A DNA stretch of 64,000 bases from Paraburkholderia nodosa (GTDB lineage: Bacteria > Pseudomonadota > Gammaproteobacteria > Burkholderiales > Burkholderiaceae): the NCBI RefSeq assembly GCF_001718195.1, contig NZ_MCNV01000008.1, positions 186,001 through 250,000 on the forward strand. The letters run 5' to 3'. Below, in pieces: positions 50,821-60,099 of this stretch; position 1 is the stretch's first letter; every line of letters starts with the position of its first letter. The position numbers were made by a program, and so were the translations under genes. The notes under the pieces were generated by a model that saw nothing but the letters and a program-made list of their open reading frames with translations, was not told where the DNA came from and did not search any database.

Positions 50821-51546
50821 TCAGTGGTTGTTCACCGTTTCGGCGAGGCGCTTCAAGGTCGCGAGGCGCCCGCCTAGCAGATCGAGCCGCGCATGCTCGT
50901 CGATGAGCGGCGTGGTCGCGTCGCGATACGCGCGCCATTCGCTTTGTGCGCGTGCAACCGTAGGCCGGGCGTGCTTCGGCATGCGCGCATAGAGCTGACG
51001 GTAGTAGCGATTGAGGTCATAGCTCACGTGCTCGCAGCGCGCATCGGCGCTGCAGGCGCGCACCTTTGGCGCGTCGCCGTCGTACGTCGTCGCCTGGTTG
51101 CGCAGCGCGAGCGCGCGATCGCGCACCGGCTGCAGGCGCATGTCCGCCTCGTAGAGCTGGTAGGTGCTGCCGCTCGTGGTCGCGAACGCGGCGCCGAGCA
51201 TGGTGTCCTCGGCGTCGCGCCAGGCCACCCACTTCTGCTGGCTCAGTTGCCAGCGCTTTTGCTGCGCGGCCGGCAGCTTCGCGAGCAGTTGCGCGAGCGC
51301 GTTGTCGGCGGCCTTGCGCCATGCGGTGCGCGCGTCGTCCATGCACTGGATCTGGCCAGCCGTCGACGACCGGTCCGCGCGCGCGAGACAGGTGCGCATG
51401 GCCGTATCGATCGGATCGGCCGCCGCGACCTCGGCGCGCGCCGCCGGTGCCACGGCGAACAGCACCGTGGCGGTCGAAATCACCGACAGCGTCGACACCA
51501 TCGCAGCAAAATAACGCGCTAGCCGCGCCGAAGAACCCCCCAACAT
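50821..51546 (-). CDS. Periplasmic LprI-like (DUF1311) protein
   Basis: 241 aa. The N-terminal signal peptide ends near residue 38 (APAARAEVAA). The mature part contains the DUF1311/lysozyme-inhibitor LprI pattern, a small helical bundle with Cys and Trp. Its pieces are AMRTCLARADRSSTAGQIQC, MDDARTAWRKAADNALAQLL, KLPAAQQKRWQLSQQKWVAW and RDAEDTMLGAA. The C-terminal half has two more Cys. Lysozyme inhibition is known for a few members only, so the role is tentative. It lies just downstream of the decarboxylase gene on the same strand. Confidence 0.8.
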   Translation of the reverse strand: MLGGSSARLARYFAAMVSTLSVISTATVLFAVAPAARAEVAAADPIDTAMRTCLARADRSSTAGQIQCMDDARTAWRKAADNALAQLLAKLPAAQQKRWQLSQQKWVAWRDAEDTMLGAAFATTSGSTYQLYEADMRLQPVRDRALALRNQATTYDGDAPKVRACSADARCEHVSYDLNRYYRQLYARMPKHARPTVARAQSEWRAYRDATTPLIDEHARLDLLGGRLATLKRLAETVNNH

Positions 51547-51564
51547 TCCCCTCCCCTCGCGCGT

Positions 51565-53844
51565 TCAGTCGCGCACGCAATCCACGAAATACTCGATGCG
51601 GCCGTTGATGGTCTCGCCCACGAGCCCGTGGATGTCGGTATGGAAGCCCGGGAAGCGCTCGTTGAACTCGCGCGCGAACTTCAGATAATTCACGATCGTC
51701 TTGTTGAAGCGCTCGCCCGGAATCAGCAGCGGAATACCCGGCGGATACGGCGTGAGCAGGATCGACGTGACGCGGCCTTCGAGTTCGTCGACAGGCACGC
51801 GGTCGATCTCGCGGTGGGCGAGCTTCGCGAACGCATCCGACGGCTTCATCGCAGGCTCCATGCTCGAGAGGTACATCTCGGTCGTGAGGCGCGCGATATC
51901 GTTGGCACGGTAGACGCTGTGGATCTGCTGGCACAGGTCGCGCAGGCCCACGCGCTCGTACATCGGATGCTGCGCGACGAATTCGGGCAGCACGCGCCAG
52001 AGCGGCTGGTTGTTGTCGTAGTCGTCCTTGAACTGCTGGAGCTCGGTCACCATCGAGTTCCAGCGGCCCTTCGTGATGCCGATCGTGAACATGATGAAGA
52101 ACGAGTACAGCCCCGTCTTCTCGACGATGATGCCGTGCTCGGCCAGGTACTTCGTCACGATCGCGGCCGGAATGCCGGTTTCGCCGAATTCGCCGTCCAC
52201 GTCCAGGCCCGGCGTGACGATGGTCGCCTTGATCGGGTCCAGCATGTTGAAGCCTTCCGCCAGCGCGCCGAAGCCGTGCCAGTGGTCGTTCGGGCGCAGC
52301 ATCCAGTCTTCGCGCGAGCCGATGCCTTCTTCGGCCAGCTCGTCCGGGCCCCAGACCTGGAAGAACCAGTCGTCGCCGTACTCGGCGTCCACCTTGCGCA
52401 TGGCGCGGCGGAAGTCGAGCGCTTCGGCGATCGACTCTTCCACCAGTGCCGGGCCGCCCGGCGCTTCCATCATCGCGGCGGCCACGTCGCACGACGCGAT
52501 GATCGCGTATTGCGGCGACGTGGACGTGTGCATCAGATACGCCTCGTTGAAGCGGTGGCGGTCGAACGCGCTGTCTTCCGAATCCTGCACGACGATCTGC
52601 GAGGCCTGCGAGATGCCGGCGAGCAGCTTGTGCGTGGAGTGCGTCGCGAACACCAGCGCCTTGGTGCGCGGACGGCCCGCGCCGATCGCGTGCATGTCCT
52701 GATAGAACTCGTGGAATTCGGCGTGCGGCAGCCAGGCTTCGTCGAAGTGCAGCGTGTCGAGCATGTCGCCGAGCAGATCCTTGATCATCTCGACGTTGTA
52801 GACCACGCCGTCGTACGTGCTCTGCGTGATCGTCAGAATGCGCGGCTTCACGTTCGGATTCTTCGCGAGCGCCTCGCGGGCGAACGGATTCGCCTCGATC
52901 TTCTTGCGGATGTTCTCCGGCTTGAACTCGTCGCGCGGAATCGGGCCGATGATGCCGAAGTTGTTGCGCGTCGGCGTGAGGAACACGGGAATCGCGCCCG
53001 TCATCGTGATCGCGTGCAGGATCGACTTGTGGCAGTTGCGGTCGACCAGCACGATGTCGCCGGGCGCGACCGTTGCGTGCCAGACGATCTTGTTCGACGT
53101 GGACGTGCCGTTGGTCACGAAGAACACGTGATCCGCGCTGAAGATGCGCGCCGCGTTGCGCTCCGAGGCCGCGACCGGGCCGGTGTGATCGAGCAGCTGG
53201 CCGAGTTCCTCGACCGCATTGCAGACGTCGGCGCGCAGCATGTTTTCGCCGAAGAACTGGTGGAACATCTGGCCGAGCGGATTCTTCAGGAAAGCGACGC
53301 CGCCCGAGTGACCCGGGCAGTGCCACGAGTACGAACCTTCGTCGGCGTACTTGACGAGTTCCTTGAAGAACGGCGGCGCGAGCGCGTCGAGATACACGCG
53401 CGCTTCGCGAATCACGTGGCGCGCGACAAACTCCGGCGTGTCCTCGAACATGTGGATGAAGCCGTGCAGCTCGCGCAGGATGTCGTTGGGCAGATGGCGC
53501 GAGGTACGCGTCTCGCCGTACAGGAAAATGGGGATGTCCGAGTTGCGCTTGCGCACCGCTTCCATGAACGCGCGCAGCGCGACGATGGCGGGCGCGTGCT
53601 CGGGCGCTTCCTCGTCCGAGCCTTCGACGTAGGGCAGCAGCTCGTCGTCGTCGATCGAGAGGATGAAGCACGCGGCGCGGCTCGACTGCTGCGCGAACGA
53701 CGTGAGGTCGCCGTAGCTCGTCAGCCCGAGGACTTCCGCGCCCTCTTTCTCGATGGCTTCGGCGAGCGCGCGGATGCCGGAACCCGAGATGTTCTCGGAG
53801 CGAAAGTCTTCGTCGATGATGACGACGGGAAAACGAAACTTCAT
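51565..53844 (-). CDS. PLP-dependent arginine/lysine/ornithine decarboxylase
   Basis: 759 aa, typical for the fold-type I biodegradative group. GGAGA seven bases before ATG 53844 fixes the start. There is an N-terminal wing (response-regulator-like, about 1-130). The PLP domain carries SWHCPGHSGG, the TNGTSTSNKI cofactor loop, FDEAWLPHAEF and the Schiff-base Lys in ATHSTHKLLAGISQ. The C-terminal domain follows (LLTPYPPGIPLLIPGERF). It makes agmatine, cadaverine or putrescine plus CO2. Which amino acid is used cannot be told safely; related Burkholderia enzymes are usually annotated as arginine or lysine decarboxylase. dcd is upstream on the same strand. Confidence 0.93.
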   Translation of the reverse strand: MKFRFPVVIIDEDFRSENISGSGIRALAEAIEKEGAEVLGLTSYGDLTSFAQQSSRAACFILSIDDDELLPYVEGSDEEAPEHAPAIVALRAFMEAVRKRNSDIPIFLYGETRTSRHLPNDILRELHGFIHMFEDTPEFVARHVIREARVYLDALAPPFFKELVKYADEGSYSWHCPGHSGGVAFLKNPLGQMFHQFFGENMLRADVCNAVEELGQLLDHTGPVAASERNAARIFSADHVFFVTNGTSTSNKIVWHATVAPGDIVLVDRNCHKSILHAITMTGAIPVFLTPTRNNFGIIGPIPRDEFKPENIRKKIEANPFAREALAKNPNVKPRILTITQSTYDGVVYNVEMIKDLLGDMLDTLHFDEAWLPHAEFHEFYQDMHAIGAGRPRTKALVFATHSTHKLLAGISQASQIVVQDSEDSAFDRHRFNEAYLMHTSTSPQYAIIASCDVAAAMMEAPGGPALVEESIAEALDFRRAMRKVDAEYGDDWFFQVWGPDELAEEGIGSREDWMLRPNDHWHGFGALAEGFNMLDPIKATIVTPGLDVDGEFGETGIPAAIVTKYLAEHGIIVEKTGLYSFFIMFTIGITKGRWNSMVTELQQFKDDYDNNQPLWRVLPEFVAQHPMYERVGLRDLCQQIHSVYRANDIARLTTEMYLSSMEPAMKPSDAFAKLAHREIDRVPVDELEGRVTSILLTPYPPGIPLLIPGERFNKTIVNYLKFAREFNERFPGFHTDIHGLVGETINGRIEYFVDCVRD

Positions 53845-53932
53845 GGGCGATTCTCCAAAAGAAACGACCGCTGCATATGACGCGCAGCGGTCCCCGTATG
53901 TCGTTGAATCCGGTAGTGTTGTGCGCTGGAAC

Positions 53933-54502
53933 TCAGGTCTTCGGCAGGGTGACGCCGTGCTGGCCTTGATACTTGCCGCCGCGATCCGCGTACGAGACCT
54001 CGCAGATCTCGTCGCTTTCGAAGAACAGCACTTGCGCCACCCCTTCGTTCGCGTAGATTTTCGCAGGCAAAGGTGTCGTATTTGAGAATTCGAGCGTGAC
54101 ATACCCTTCCCACTCGGGCTCGAACGGCGTGACGTTCACGATGATCCCGCAGCGCGCGTAGGTCGACTTGCCCAGACACACCGTCAGGACGTTGCGCGGA
54201 ATGCGGAAATACTCGACCGTGCGCGCGAGCGCGAACGAATTGGGCGGGATGATACAGACGTCGCCCTTGAAGTCAACGAACGACTTTTCGTCGAAGTTCT
54301 TCGGATCGACGATGGTCGAATTGATGTTCGTGAAGATCTTGAATTCGTCGGCGCAGCGGATGTCGTAGCCGTAGCTCGAGGTGCCGTAGCTCACGATCTT
54401 GCGGCCGTCTTCCGACATACGGACCTGATCGCGCACGAACGGCTCGATCATCTTCTGCTCTTCGGCCATGCGCCGGATCCACTTGTCGGACTTGATTGCC
54501 AT
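53933..54502 (-). CDS. dcd: dCTP deaminase
   Basis: 189 aa, the standard length. Motifs are IVSYGTSSYGYDIR, the substrate loop FALARTVEYFRIPRNV, catalytic Glu region FEPEWEGYVTLEFSN, and the C-terminal lid GGKYQGQHGVTLP. It converts dCTP to dUTP for thymidylate synthesis. It is a single cytosolic enzyme gene upstream of the decarboxylase. Confidence 0.97.
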   Translation of the reverse strand: MAIKSDKWIRRMAEEQKMIEPFVRDQVRMSEDGRKIVSYGTSSYGYDIRCADEFKIFTNINSTIVDPKNFDEKSFVDFKGDVCIIPPNSFALARTVEYFRIPRNVLTVCLGKSTYARCGIIVNVTPFEPEWEGYVTLEFSNTTPLPAKIYANEGVAQVLFFESDEICEVSYADRGGKYQGQHGVTLPKT

Positions 54503-54645
54503 GTTCGCTACTTGACGAGAAATTCGGGTCGGGAAAGCATGCGGACGGACCCACCGGGCGCGCGCCGCGTGCGAAAGGCGCCTATTTTACGCGATGTGGA
54601 TCGCCATGCCTGGAACTGCGTTTCGCGCCGGCGCCAACGCCGCGC

Positions 54646-55200
54646 TCACTGGGCGCGGATCAGGCCGCAGGCGAGCGCCGGGCCCGTGCCGCGCTGCGGG
54701 TACGCGTAGGGGTCGATGGCGTCCCGGTGCACGATCACCGCGCGTTGCAGGACGGAGCGCACGCCGTCGAGCGAGACGTCGGGGGCGACGATAAAGCCCG
54801 ACGCCACGCCGTTCGAATCCGCATGGATATTGCCGAGGTCGCCTTCCACGCGCGCGCCGGGCTTCAGGCGCTCCGCGGCGGGCGCGAACACGGCGCCGGC
54901 GCTCGAGGCGTCGGTGGCGTTGCAGTCGCCGCGCTCGTGCACCTGCAATGCGTGATCGCTGTCGGGCTGCAGGCCCGCGAGGTTGTAGCTCACCTGCACG
55001 CCGTCCGAATGTTCGACGAACGAAACCGTGCCGCGCACCTGGCTGCCGACAGTGGGCAGCAACTGGGCGACCGCGCGCTTTTCCTGCTGCCCCATGAAGC
55101 TCGTGCAGCCCGCCATCAGCGCGCAGCCGCAGAGCGTGACGAGGGCGATCATCCTGACGACCTGCGCATTCCCCGCTTGCCTGTCGTGTCCTTTATCCAT
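54646..55200 (-). CDS. SodC-like (Cu,Zn superoxide dismutase fold) lipoprotein, metal site degenerate
   Basis: 184 aa. The signal sequence has a lipobox-like MAGC (Cys32). The Cu/Zn-SOD fold is recognisable: HALQVHERGDCNA, SSAGAVFAPAAERLKPG, EGDLGNIHADSNGVA, the RAVIVHRD strand and LACGLI with the disulfide Cys. But the first Cu His of HxH is Gln, the bridging His of GGHFNP is replaced (GAVFAP), and the zinc His pair is absent. One HVH-type His, the GDL Asp and the final VIH-type His remain. Dismutase activity is therefore unlikely. A structural or copper-handling role is possible. Confidence 0.85.
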   Translation of the reverse strand: MDKGHDRQAGNAQVVRMIALVTLCGCALMAGCTSFMGQQEKRAVAQLLPTVGSQVRGTVSFVEHSDGVQVSYNLAGLQPDSDHALQVHERGDCNATDASSAGAVFAPAAERLKPGARVEGDLGNIHADSNGVASGFIVAPDVSLDGVRSVLQRAVIVHRDAIDPYAYPQRGTGPALACGLIRAQ

Positions 55201-55348
55201 GCGATCCTCTTGCCGGGCGGCGGCAGCCCCGTTGCTGCCGCCATACCGGACCCGATGAAGCCCACATGATACCGCGCAGGCGGCGCGGCGCGCGCCTATC
55301 TGTCCCCATGCGCGGGGCGCCGCACGAGCGCTGCGGCCGCACCGGCGC

Positions 55349-56437
55349 TCAGGTGTTCTGCACGACGATGGTCGGGAACTTCGAGGTCATGTCGCGGGCG
55401 CGCTCGGCGATCTGGATCGCCACGCGCCGCGCAATCGCGCGATAGGTTGCCGCCACCGGCCCCTCGGGTGCGGCCACCACGGTGGGGTTGCCCGAATCGG
55501 CCTGCTCGCGAATGGCGATGTCGAGCGGCAGGCTGCCGAGCACTTCCACGCCGTACTCCTTGGCCATGCGCTCGCCGCCGCCCGCGCCGAAAATATGCTC
55601 GGCGTGGCCGCAGTTCGAGCAGATATGCACGGCCATGTTCTCGACGATGCCGAGAATCGGAATGCCCACCTTCTCGAACATCTTGAGGCCCTTCTTCGCG
55701 TCGAGCAGCGCGATGTCCTGCGGCGTCGTGACGATCACGGCGCCCGTGACGGGCACGCGCTGCGAGAGCGTGAGCTGGATGTCGCCGGTGCCCGGGGGCA
55801 TGTCGACCACGAGATAGTCGAGCTCGCGCCAGTTGGTCTGACGCAGCAGCTGCTCGAGCGCGGAAGTGGCCATCGGGCCGCGCCAGACCATCGGGTTGTC
55901 CTGCTCGATCAGAAAGCCGATCGAGTTGGCCTGCACGCCGTGGCCTTCGAGCGGATTCATCGACTGCCCGTCGGGCGATTCGGGGCGGCCTTCGATACCG
56001 AGCATCATCGGCAGCGAAGGGCCATAGATGTCCGCGTCGAGCACGCCGACCGAAGCGCCTTCGGCGGCGAGCGCGAGCGCGAGATTCACGGCGGTCGTGC
56101 TCTTGCCCACGCCGCCCTTGCCCGAGGCGACGGCGACGATGTTCTTCACGTTGGGCAGCAGTTTCACGCCGCGTTGCACCGTATGCGCGGTAATCTCGCT
56201 TCTGACCGCGACGCGGCTCGCCTTCACGCCCGGCACGGCGGCAAGCGCCGCTTCGACCTGCGCGCGCACCGCGTCGAACTGGCTCTTCGCCGGATAGCCG
56301 AGCACGATCTCGACGCCGACCGTATCGCCATCGACGGTCACGTTGCGCACGCCCTTGGCCACCGTGTAGGGATGGCCCGTGTTCGCGTCCGTCAAGGCCG
56401 CGAGCGCGGCGTCGACCAAAGCCCGATCTATGCTCAT
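55349..56437 (-). CDS. apbC: Iron-sulfur cluster carrier protein ApbC (Mrp/NBP35 P-loop ATPase)
   Basis: 362 aa. GGAG before ATG 56437 fixes the start. The N-terminal FeS_assembly_P/DUF59 domain is at about 1-85. The P-loop domain has the deviant Walker A GKGGVGKST, Walker B region LVVDMPPGTGD, and the C-x-x-C of the cluster-binding site in HICSNCGHAEHIFG. It binds and passes [4Fe-4S] clusters to target proteins in the cytosol. The gene is divergent from the OmpA-like lipoprotein gene. Confidence 0.95.
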   Translation of the reverse strand: MSIDRALVDAALAALTDANTGHPYTVAKGVRNVTVDGDTVGVEIVLGYPAKSQFDAVRAQVEAALAAVPGVKASRVAVRSEITAHTVQRGVKLLPNVKNIVAVASGKGGVGKSTTAVNLALALAAEGASVGVLDADIYGPSLPMMLGIEGRPESPDGQSMNPLEGHGVQANSIGFLIEQDNPMVWRGPMATSALEQLLRQTNWRELDYLVVDMPPGTGDIQLTLSQRVPVTGAVIVTTPQDIALLDAKKGLKMFEKVGIPILGIVENMAVHICSNCGHAEHIFGAGGGERMAKEYGVEVLGSLPLDIAIREQADSGNPTVVAAPEGPVAATYRAIARRVAIQIAERARDMTSKFPTIVVQNT

Positions 56438-56755
56438 TGAAACTCCGTGGGGAGAATGCCGGTCTGCGTTAGCGCCGATCCGAGTGAGGACTGATCGCCT
56501 ACGCGCCGGAAATCGAAAGAAATTGTTAAGCTGCATTGCGCAAAATTGCCCGAAAGGGCACGCTTCGCGGCAGCATCGATTTTGTATGCCGACCAGGCGG
56601 TCTCGAAGCCGCGACCCAGCGGCCTTTCGCCTGGCGGCGCAAACCTCAAGGCGTCATTGTAGTAGCTGCCGCCGCGCACCGTTCGAAGACCCTGTTCGCA
56701 AGCGGGGCCGCGAACGCCGCAGGCAGCGTCCGTTCCACTCAAGAAAGGAAAGCAA
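56438..56755. other. Divergent intergenic region between apbC and the OmpA-like gene
   Basis: 318 bp, no gene seen. An AT-richer block around 56513-56552 (GAAAGAAATTGTTAAGC...) probably holds promoter elements. No clear operator was recognised. Confidence 0.35.
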
Positions 56756-57409
56756 ATGAACACAAGAATCCTGACTCGCCTGTCCGTCTTCGCCATCGCC
56801 GGCGCGCTCGTCGCCGGCTGCGCGACGCAGCAGGGCACCAACACGGCTGTCGGCACCGGTGTCGGCGCAGGCACGGGCGCGGCGATCGGCGCCATCTTCG
56901 GCGGCGGCAAGGGCGCGGCAATCGGCGCGGGCGCGGGCGCACTGGTCGGCGGCATCACCGGCTACAACTGGCAAAACATCCACAACAAGCTCTCGGGCGC
57001 CACCAAGGGCACCGGCACGAAGATCACCGAGCAGCCGGACGGCTCGCTCAAGCTCGACATCCCGAGCAATGTGACGTTCGACACCAGCAGCTACGCGATC
57101 AAGCCGTCGTTCGCGCCGGTGCTCGACCAGGTCGCGCAGACCCTCCAGCAGAACCCGGAAGTGGTTGCGCAGGTGGTCGGCCATACGGATAACACGGGCT
57201 CCGCCGCCTACAACCAGACGCTGTCGGTCAACCGCGCACAGAGCGTCGTGAACTACCTCGCGTCTCGCGGCATTCAGATGCAGCGCATGGCGGCGGAGGG
57301 ACGCGGCGATACGCAACCGATCGCCGACAACAACACCGAAGCGGGCCGCGCCGCCAACCGCCGCGTGGAAATGTACCTGCGCGCGACGTCGCAGCACCAG
57401 GGCGGTTAA
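56756..57409 (+). CDS. OmpA-family lipoprotein with glycine-zipper segment (YiaD-like)
   Basis: 217 aa. The signal peptide has lipobox LVAGC (Cys22). A glycine-zipper stretch (about 32-67, repeats like GTGVGAGTGAAIGAIFGGGK) may insert into the membrane. The C-terminal OmpA-like peptidoglycan-binding domain (about 100-210) shows NVTFDTSSYAIKP, VVGHTDNTGSAAYNQTLSVN and RAQSVVNYLASRGI. GRGDTQPIADNNTEAGRAAN and RRVEM complete it. It likely tethers the outer membrane to peptidoglycan. Two hairpins follow the gene. Confidence 0.93.
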   Translation: MNTRILTRLSVFAIAGALVAGCATQQGTNTAVGTGVGAGTGAAIGAIFGGGKGAAIGAGAGALVGGITGYNWQNIHNKLSGATKGTGTKITEQPDGSLKLDIPSNVTFDTSSYAIKPSFAPVLDQVAQTLQQNPEVVAQVVGHTDNTGSAAYNQTLSVNRAQSVVNYLASRGIQMQRMAAEGRGDTQPIADNNTEAGRAANRRVEMYLRATSQHQGG

Positions 57410-57476
57410 GCTCGCCCGACGCAGTCGCCGGGAACGCAGTGCCGGCGACTGCGCAGAAAAAACAGCGACACATTGA

Positions 57477-57509
57477 CGGGGCGGCAGTCATGCCGCCCCG
57501 TTTGCATTT
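57477..57509 (+). terminator. Terminator of the OmpA-like gene
   Basis: CGGGGCGGCA (57477-57486) pairs with TGCCGCCCCG (57491-57500) around GTCA, followed by TTTGCATTT. Confidence 0.75.
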
Positions 57510-57686
57510 GGAGTTGCTCGAACACGCGCTCCGATACCCTTGCTGGACGGCCCTCTCAAGCCTGCTTCAATGCGCTTGCAGAGAATCGAAAAAATTTTCG
57601 AACTCTCGGGAAGCCGTGCTGTCTGTCTTTACGGTACGTGTGCGGCAGTGCCGCCGCGTCACCATTCTCCTCTTGTCGTTGTTGCT

Positions 57687-57716
57687 CCGGGGCCAATCTT
57701 GCCCCGGTTTTTTTTT
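57687..57716 (+). terminator. Strong terminator about 160 bp upstream of metG
   Basis: CCGGGGC (57687-57693) pairs with GCCCCGG (57701-57707) around CAATCTT, followed by nine T residues. It is too far from the OmpA-like gene to be its only terminator. Confidence 0.85.
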
Positions 57717-57873
57717 GGCCGCAATTTGTGCGTCGCAGCATCCCCGCGACTCACGCAGCCCGCGCCCCATCCAGGCATTGCGCATACGAGCGTCCACCGG
57801 CTCGCCGAACGGCGCTGCGCCTGCCCTGCTAAAATCGCGCTTTCCCCCCGCAACATCGGACTTCCCCTCACTT

Positions 57874-60027
57874 ATGTCAGCACCCGCCACCGACCTCGCA
57901 GCAGCCGGCGCGCATGCCAATGAAAGCGGCCGCCGCCAGATTCTCGTTACGTCTGCTCTGCCGTACGCCAACGGTCAGATCCACATCGGCCACCTGGTCG
58001 AGTACATCCAGACGGACATCTGGGTTCGCGCGCTGCGAATGCATGGTCACGAGGTTTACTACGTCGGTGCCGACGACACGCACGGCACGCCCGTCATGCT
58101 GCGCGCGGAGAAGGAAGGCCTCACGCCGCAGCAGCTGATCGCGCGCGTGTGGCAGGAGCACAAGCGCGACTTCGACAGCTTCGGCGTGTCGTTCGACAAT
58201 TACTACTCGACGGACTCCGAAGAGAACCGTGTGCTCTCCGAGTCGGTGTATCTGGCGCTCAAGGAAGCGGGTTTCATCGAGACGCGCGACATCGAGCAGG
58301 CCTACGACCCGGTCAAGAACATGTTCCTGCCGGACCGCTTCATCAAGGGCGAGTGCCCGAAGTGCGGCGCGAAGGACCAGTACGGCGACAGCTGCGAAGT
58401 ATGCGGCTCGACTTACGCGCCCACTGACCTGAAGAATCCGTACTCGGTGGTCTCGGGCGCGACGCCGATCCGCAAGACCTCGACGCACTACTTCTTCCGT
58501 CTCTCGGACCCGCGCTGCGAAGACTTCCTGCGCGGCTGGGTGAGCGGCCTCGCGCAACCGGAAGCGACCAACAAGATGCGCGAGTGGCTGGGCGAATCGG
58601 GCGAATCGAAGCTCGCCGACTGGGACATCTCGCGCGACGCCCCCTACTTCGGCTTCGAGATTCCGGGCGCGCCCGGCAAGTACTTCTACGTGTGGCTCGA
58701 TGCGCCCGTGGGCTATTACGCGAGCTTCAAGAACCTGTGCGAAAAGCGCGGCCTCGATTTCGAGGCATGGGTGAAGGCCGGCTCGAAGACCGAGCAGTAC
58801 CACTTCATCGGCAAGGACATCCTGTACTTCCATACGCTGTTCTGGCCGGCGATGCTGCAGTTCTCGGGCCACCGCACGCCGACCAACGTCTTCGCACACG
58901 GCTTTTTGACCGTGGACGGCGCGAAGATGTCGAAGTCGCGCGGCACGTTCATCACGGCGGAAAGCTATGTGACCATGGGCCTGAACCCCGAGTGGCTGCG
59001 CTACTACTTCGCCGCGAAGCTCAACAGCACGATGGAAGACCTCGACCTGAACCTCGAAGACTTCCAGGCGCGCGTGAACAGCGACCTCGTCGGCAAGTAC
59101 ATCAACATCGCAAGCCGCGCGGCGGGCTTCCTGATCAAGCGCTTCGACGGTCGCGTGCAGGACAGCGCGATGCACCATCCGCTGCTCGAGCAACTGCGCG
59201 GCGCGATTGCGCAAATCGCTGCGCACTACGAAGCACGCGAATACAGCCGCGCGCTGCGCCAGACGATGGAACTCGCCGACGCCGTGAATGGCTACGTCGA
59301 CACGGCCAAGCCGTGGGAACAGGCCAAGGATTCGGCCAACCCGGTGGCGCTGCACGAGACCTGCAGCGTGAGCCTCGAGGCGTTCCGCCTGCTTTCGCTT
59401 GCGCTGAAGCCGGTGCTGCCCACGCTCGCAGAAGGGGTGGAACAGTTCCTCGCGATCGAGCCGCTGACCTGGGCCGATGCCGGCAAGGCGCTTTCGTCGC
59501 AACAGCCGATCAACGCGTACAAGCACCTGATGACGCGCGTCGATCCGAAGCAGATCGAAGCGCTGCTTGCCGCCAACCGCGATTCGCTGCAGGCAACCGA
59601 TGCACCCGCCGCTGCGGCTGCGGATGCGAACAAGAAGTCGAAGGCTGCCAAGGAAGCGAAGAAGCCTGCCGCCGATGAAACGCCGGAAGTCATCTCCATC
59701 GACGACTTCGCGAAGATCGACCTGCGCGTGGCGCTGATCGTCGACTGCCACTTCGTCGAAGGGTCGGACAAGCTGCTGCAGCTCACGCTCGACGTGGGCG
59801 AGGAAAAAACCCGCAACGTGTTCTCGGGTATCCGTTCGGCGTACAAGCCGGAGGACCTCAAGGGCAAGCTCACGGTGATGGTCGCGAACCTCGCGCCGCG
59901 CAAGATGAAGTTCGGCATGTCCGAAGGCATGGTGCTCGCGGCGTCTTCGGCCGACGAGAAGGCCGAACCGGGTCTGTACATTCTCGAGCCGCATAGCGGC
60001 GCGAAGCCGGGCATGCGCGTGCGTTAA
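57874..60027 (+). CDS. metG: Methionyl-tRNA synthetase
   Basis: 717 aa. The start at 57874 (MSAPATDLAAAGAHANES) is the first ATG before the catalytic domain; the frame is open further up without similarity. The class I signature HIGH appears in ANGQIHIGHLVEYIQ, and the zinc knuckle has CPKCGAKDQYGDSCEVCGS (four Cys). The KMSKS loop is VDGAKMSKSRGTF. After the anticodon-binding domain a Lys/Ala-rich linker (about 570-600) leads to the C-terminal tRNA-binding EMAP/OB domain (IDDFAKIDLRVALI...SEGMVLAAS), which dimerises. It is the long, zinc-containing form. Confidence 0.96.
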   Translation: MSAPATDLAAAGAHANESGRRQILVTSALPYANGQIHIGHLVEYIQTDIWVRALRMHGHEVYYVGADDTHGTPVMLRAEKEGLTPQQLIARVWQEHKRDFDSFGVSFDNYYSTDSEENRVLSESVYLALKEAGFIETRDIEQAYDPVKNMFLPDRFIKGECPKCGAKDQYGDSCEVCGSTYAPTDLKNPYSVVSGATPIRKTSTHYFFRLSDPRCEDFLRGWVSGLAQPEATNKMREWLGESGESKLADWDISRDAPYFGFEIPGAPGKYFYVWLDAPVGYYASFKNLCEKRGLDFEAWVKAGSKTEQYHFIGKDILYFHTLFWPAMLQFSGHRTPTNVFAHGFLTVDGAKMSKSRGTFITAESYVTMGLNPEWLRYYFAAKLNSTMEDLDLNLEDFQARVNSDLVGKYINIASRAAGFLIKRFDGRVQDSAMHHPLLEQLRGAIAQIAAHYEAREYSRALRQTMELADAVNGYVDTAKPWEQAKDSANPVALHETCSVSLEAFRLLSLALKPVLPTLAEGVEQFLAIEPLTWADAGKALSSQQPINAYKHLMTRVDPKQIEALLAANRDSLQATDAPAAAAADANKKSKAAKEAKKPAADETPEVISIDDFAKIDLRVALIVDCHFVEGSDKLLQLTLDVGEEKTRNVFSGIRSAYKPEDLKGKLTVMVANLAPRKMKFGMSEGMVLAASSADEKAEPGLYILEPHSGAKPGMRVR

Positions 60028-60073
60028 TGCGACACAAGCGCAAACGCCATGGCGTTGCACCACTCGCAAAAAG

Positions 60074-60099
60074 GCACACCCCGGAGGTGTGCTTTTTTT
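60074..60099 (+). terminator. Rho-independent terminator of metG
   Basis: GCACACC (60074-60080) pairs with GGTGTGC (60086-60092) around CCGGA, followed by seven T residues. Confidence 0.92.

Larger units (their letters stand above)
57410..57873. other. Intergenic region between the OmpA-like gene and metG, possible small RNA
   Basis: 464 bp. After the OmpA-like gene come an 11-bp hairpin (GCAGTCGCCGG 57421-57431 with CCGGCGACTGC 57442-57452) and a terminator. A block with a TCGAAAA/TTTTCGA palindrome (57586-57601) and a GCGGC/GCCGC hairpin (57642-57654) follows, then a second strong terminator ending at 57716. The DNA between the terminators could encode a small RNA. TAAAAT at 57830-57835 may be the metG -10 box. 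Confidence 0.45.
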
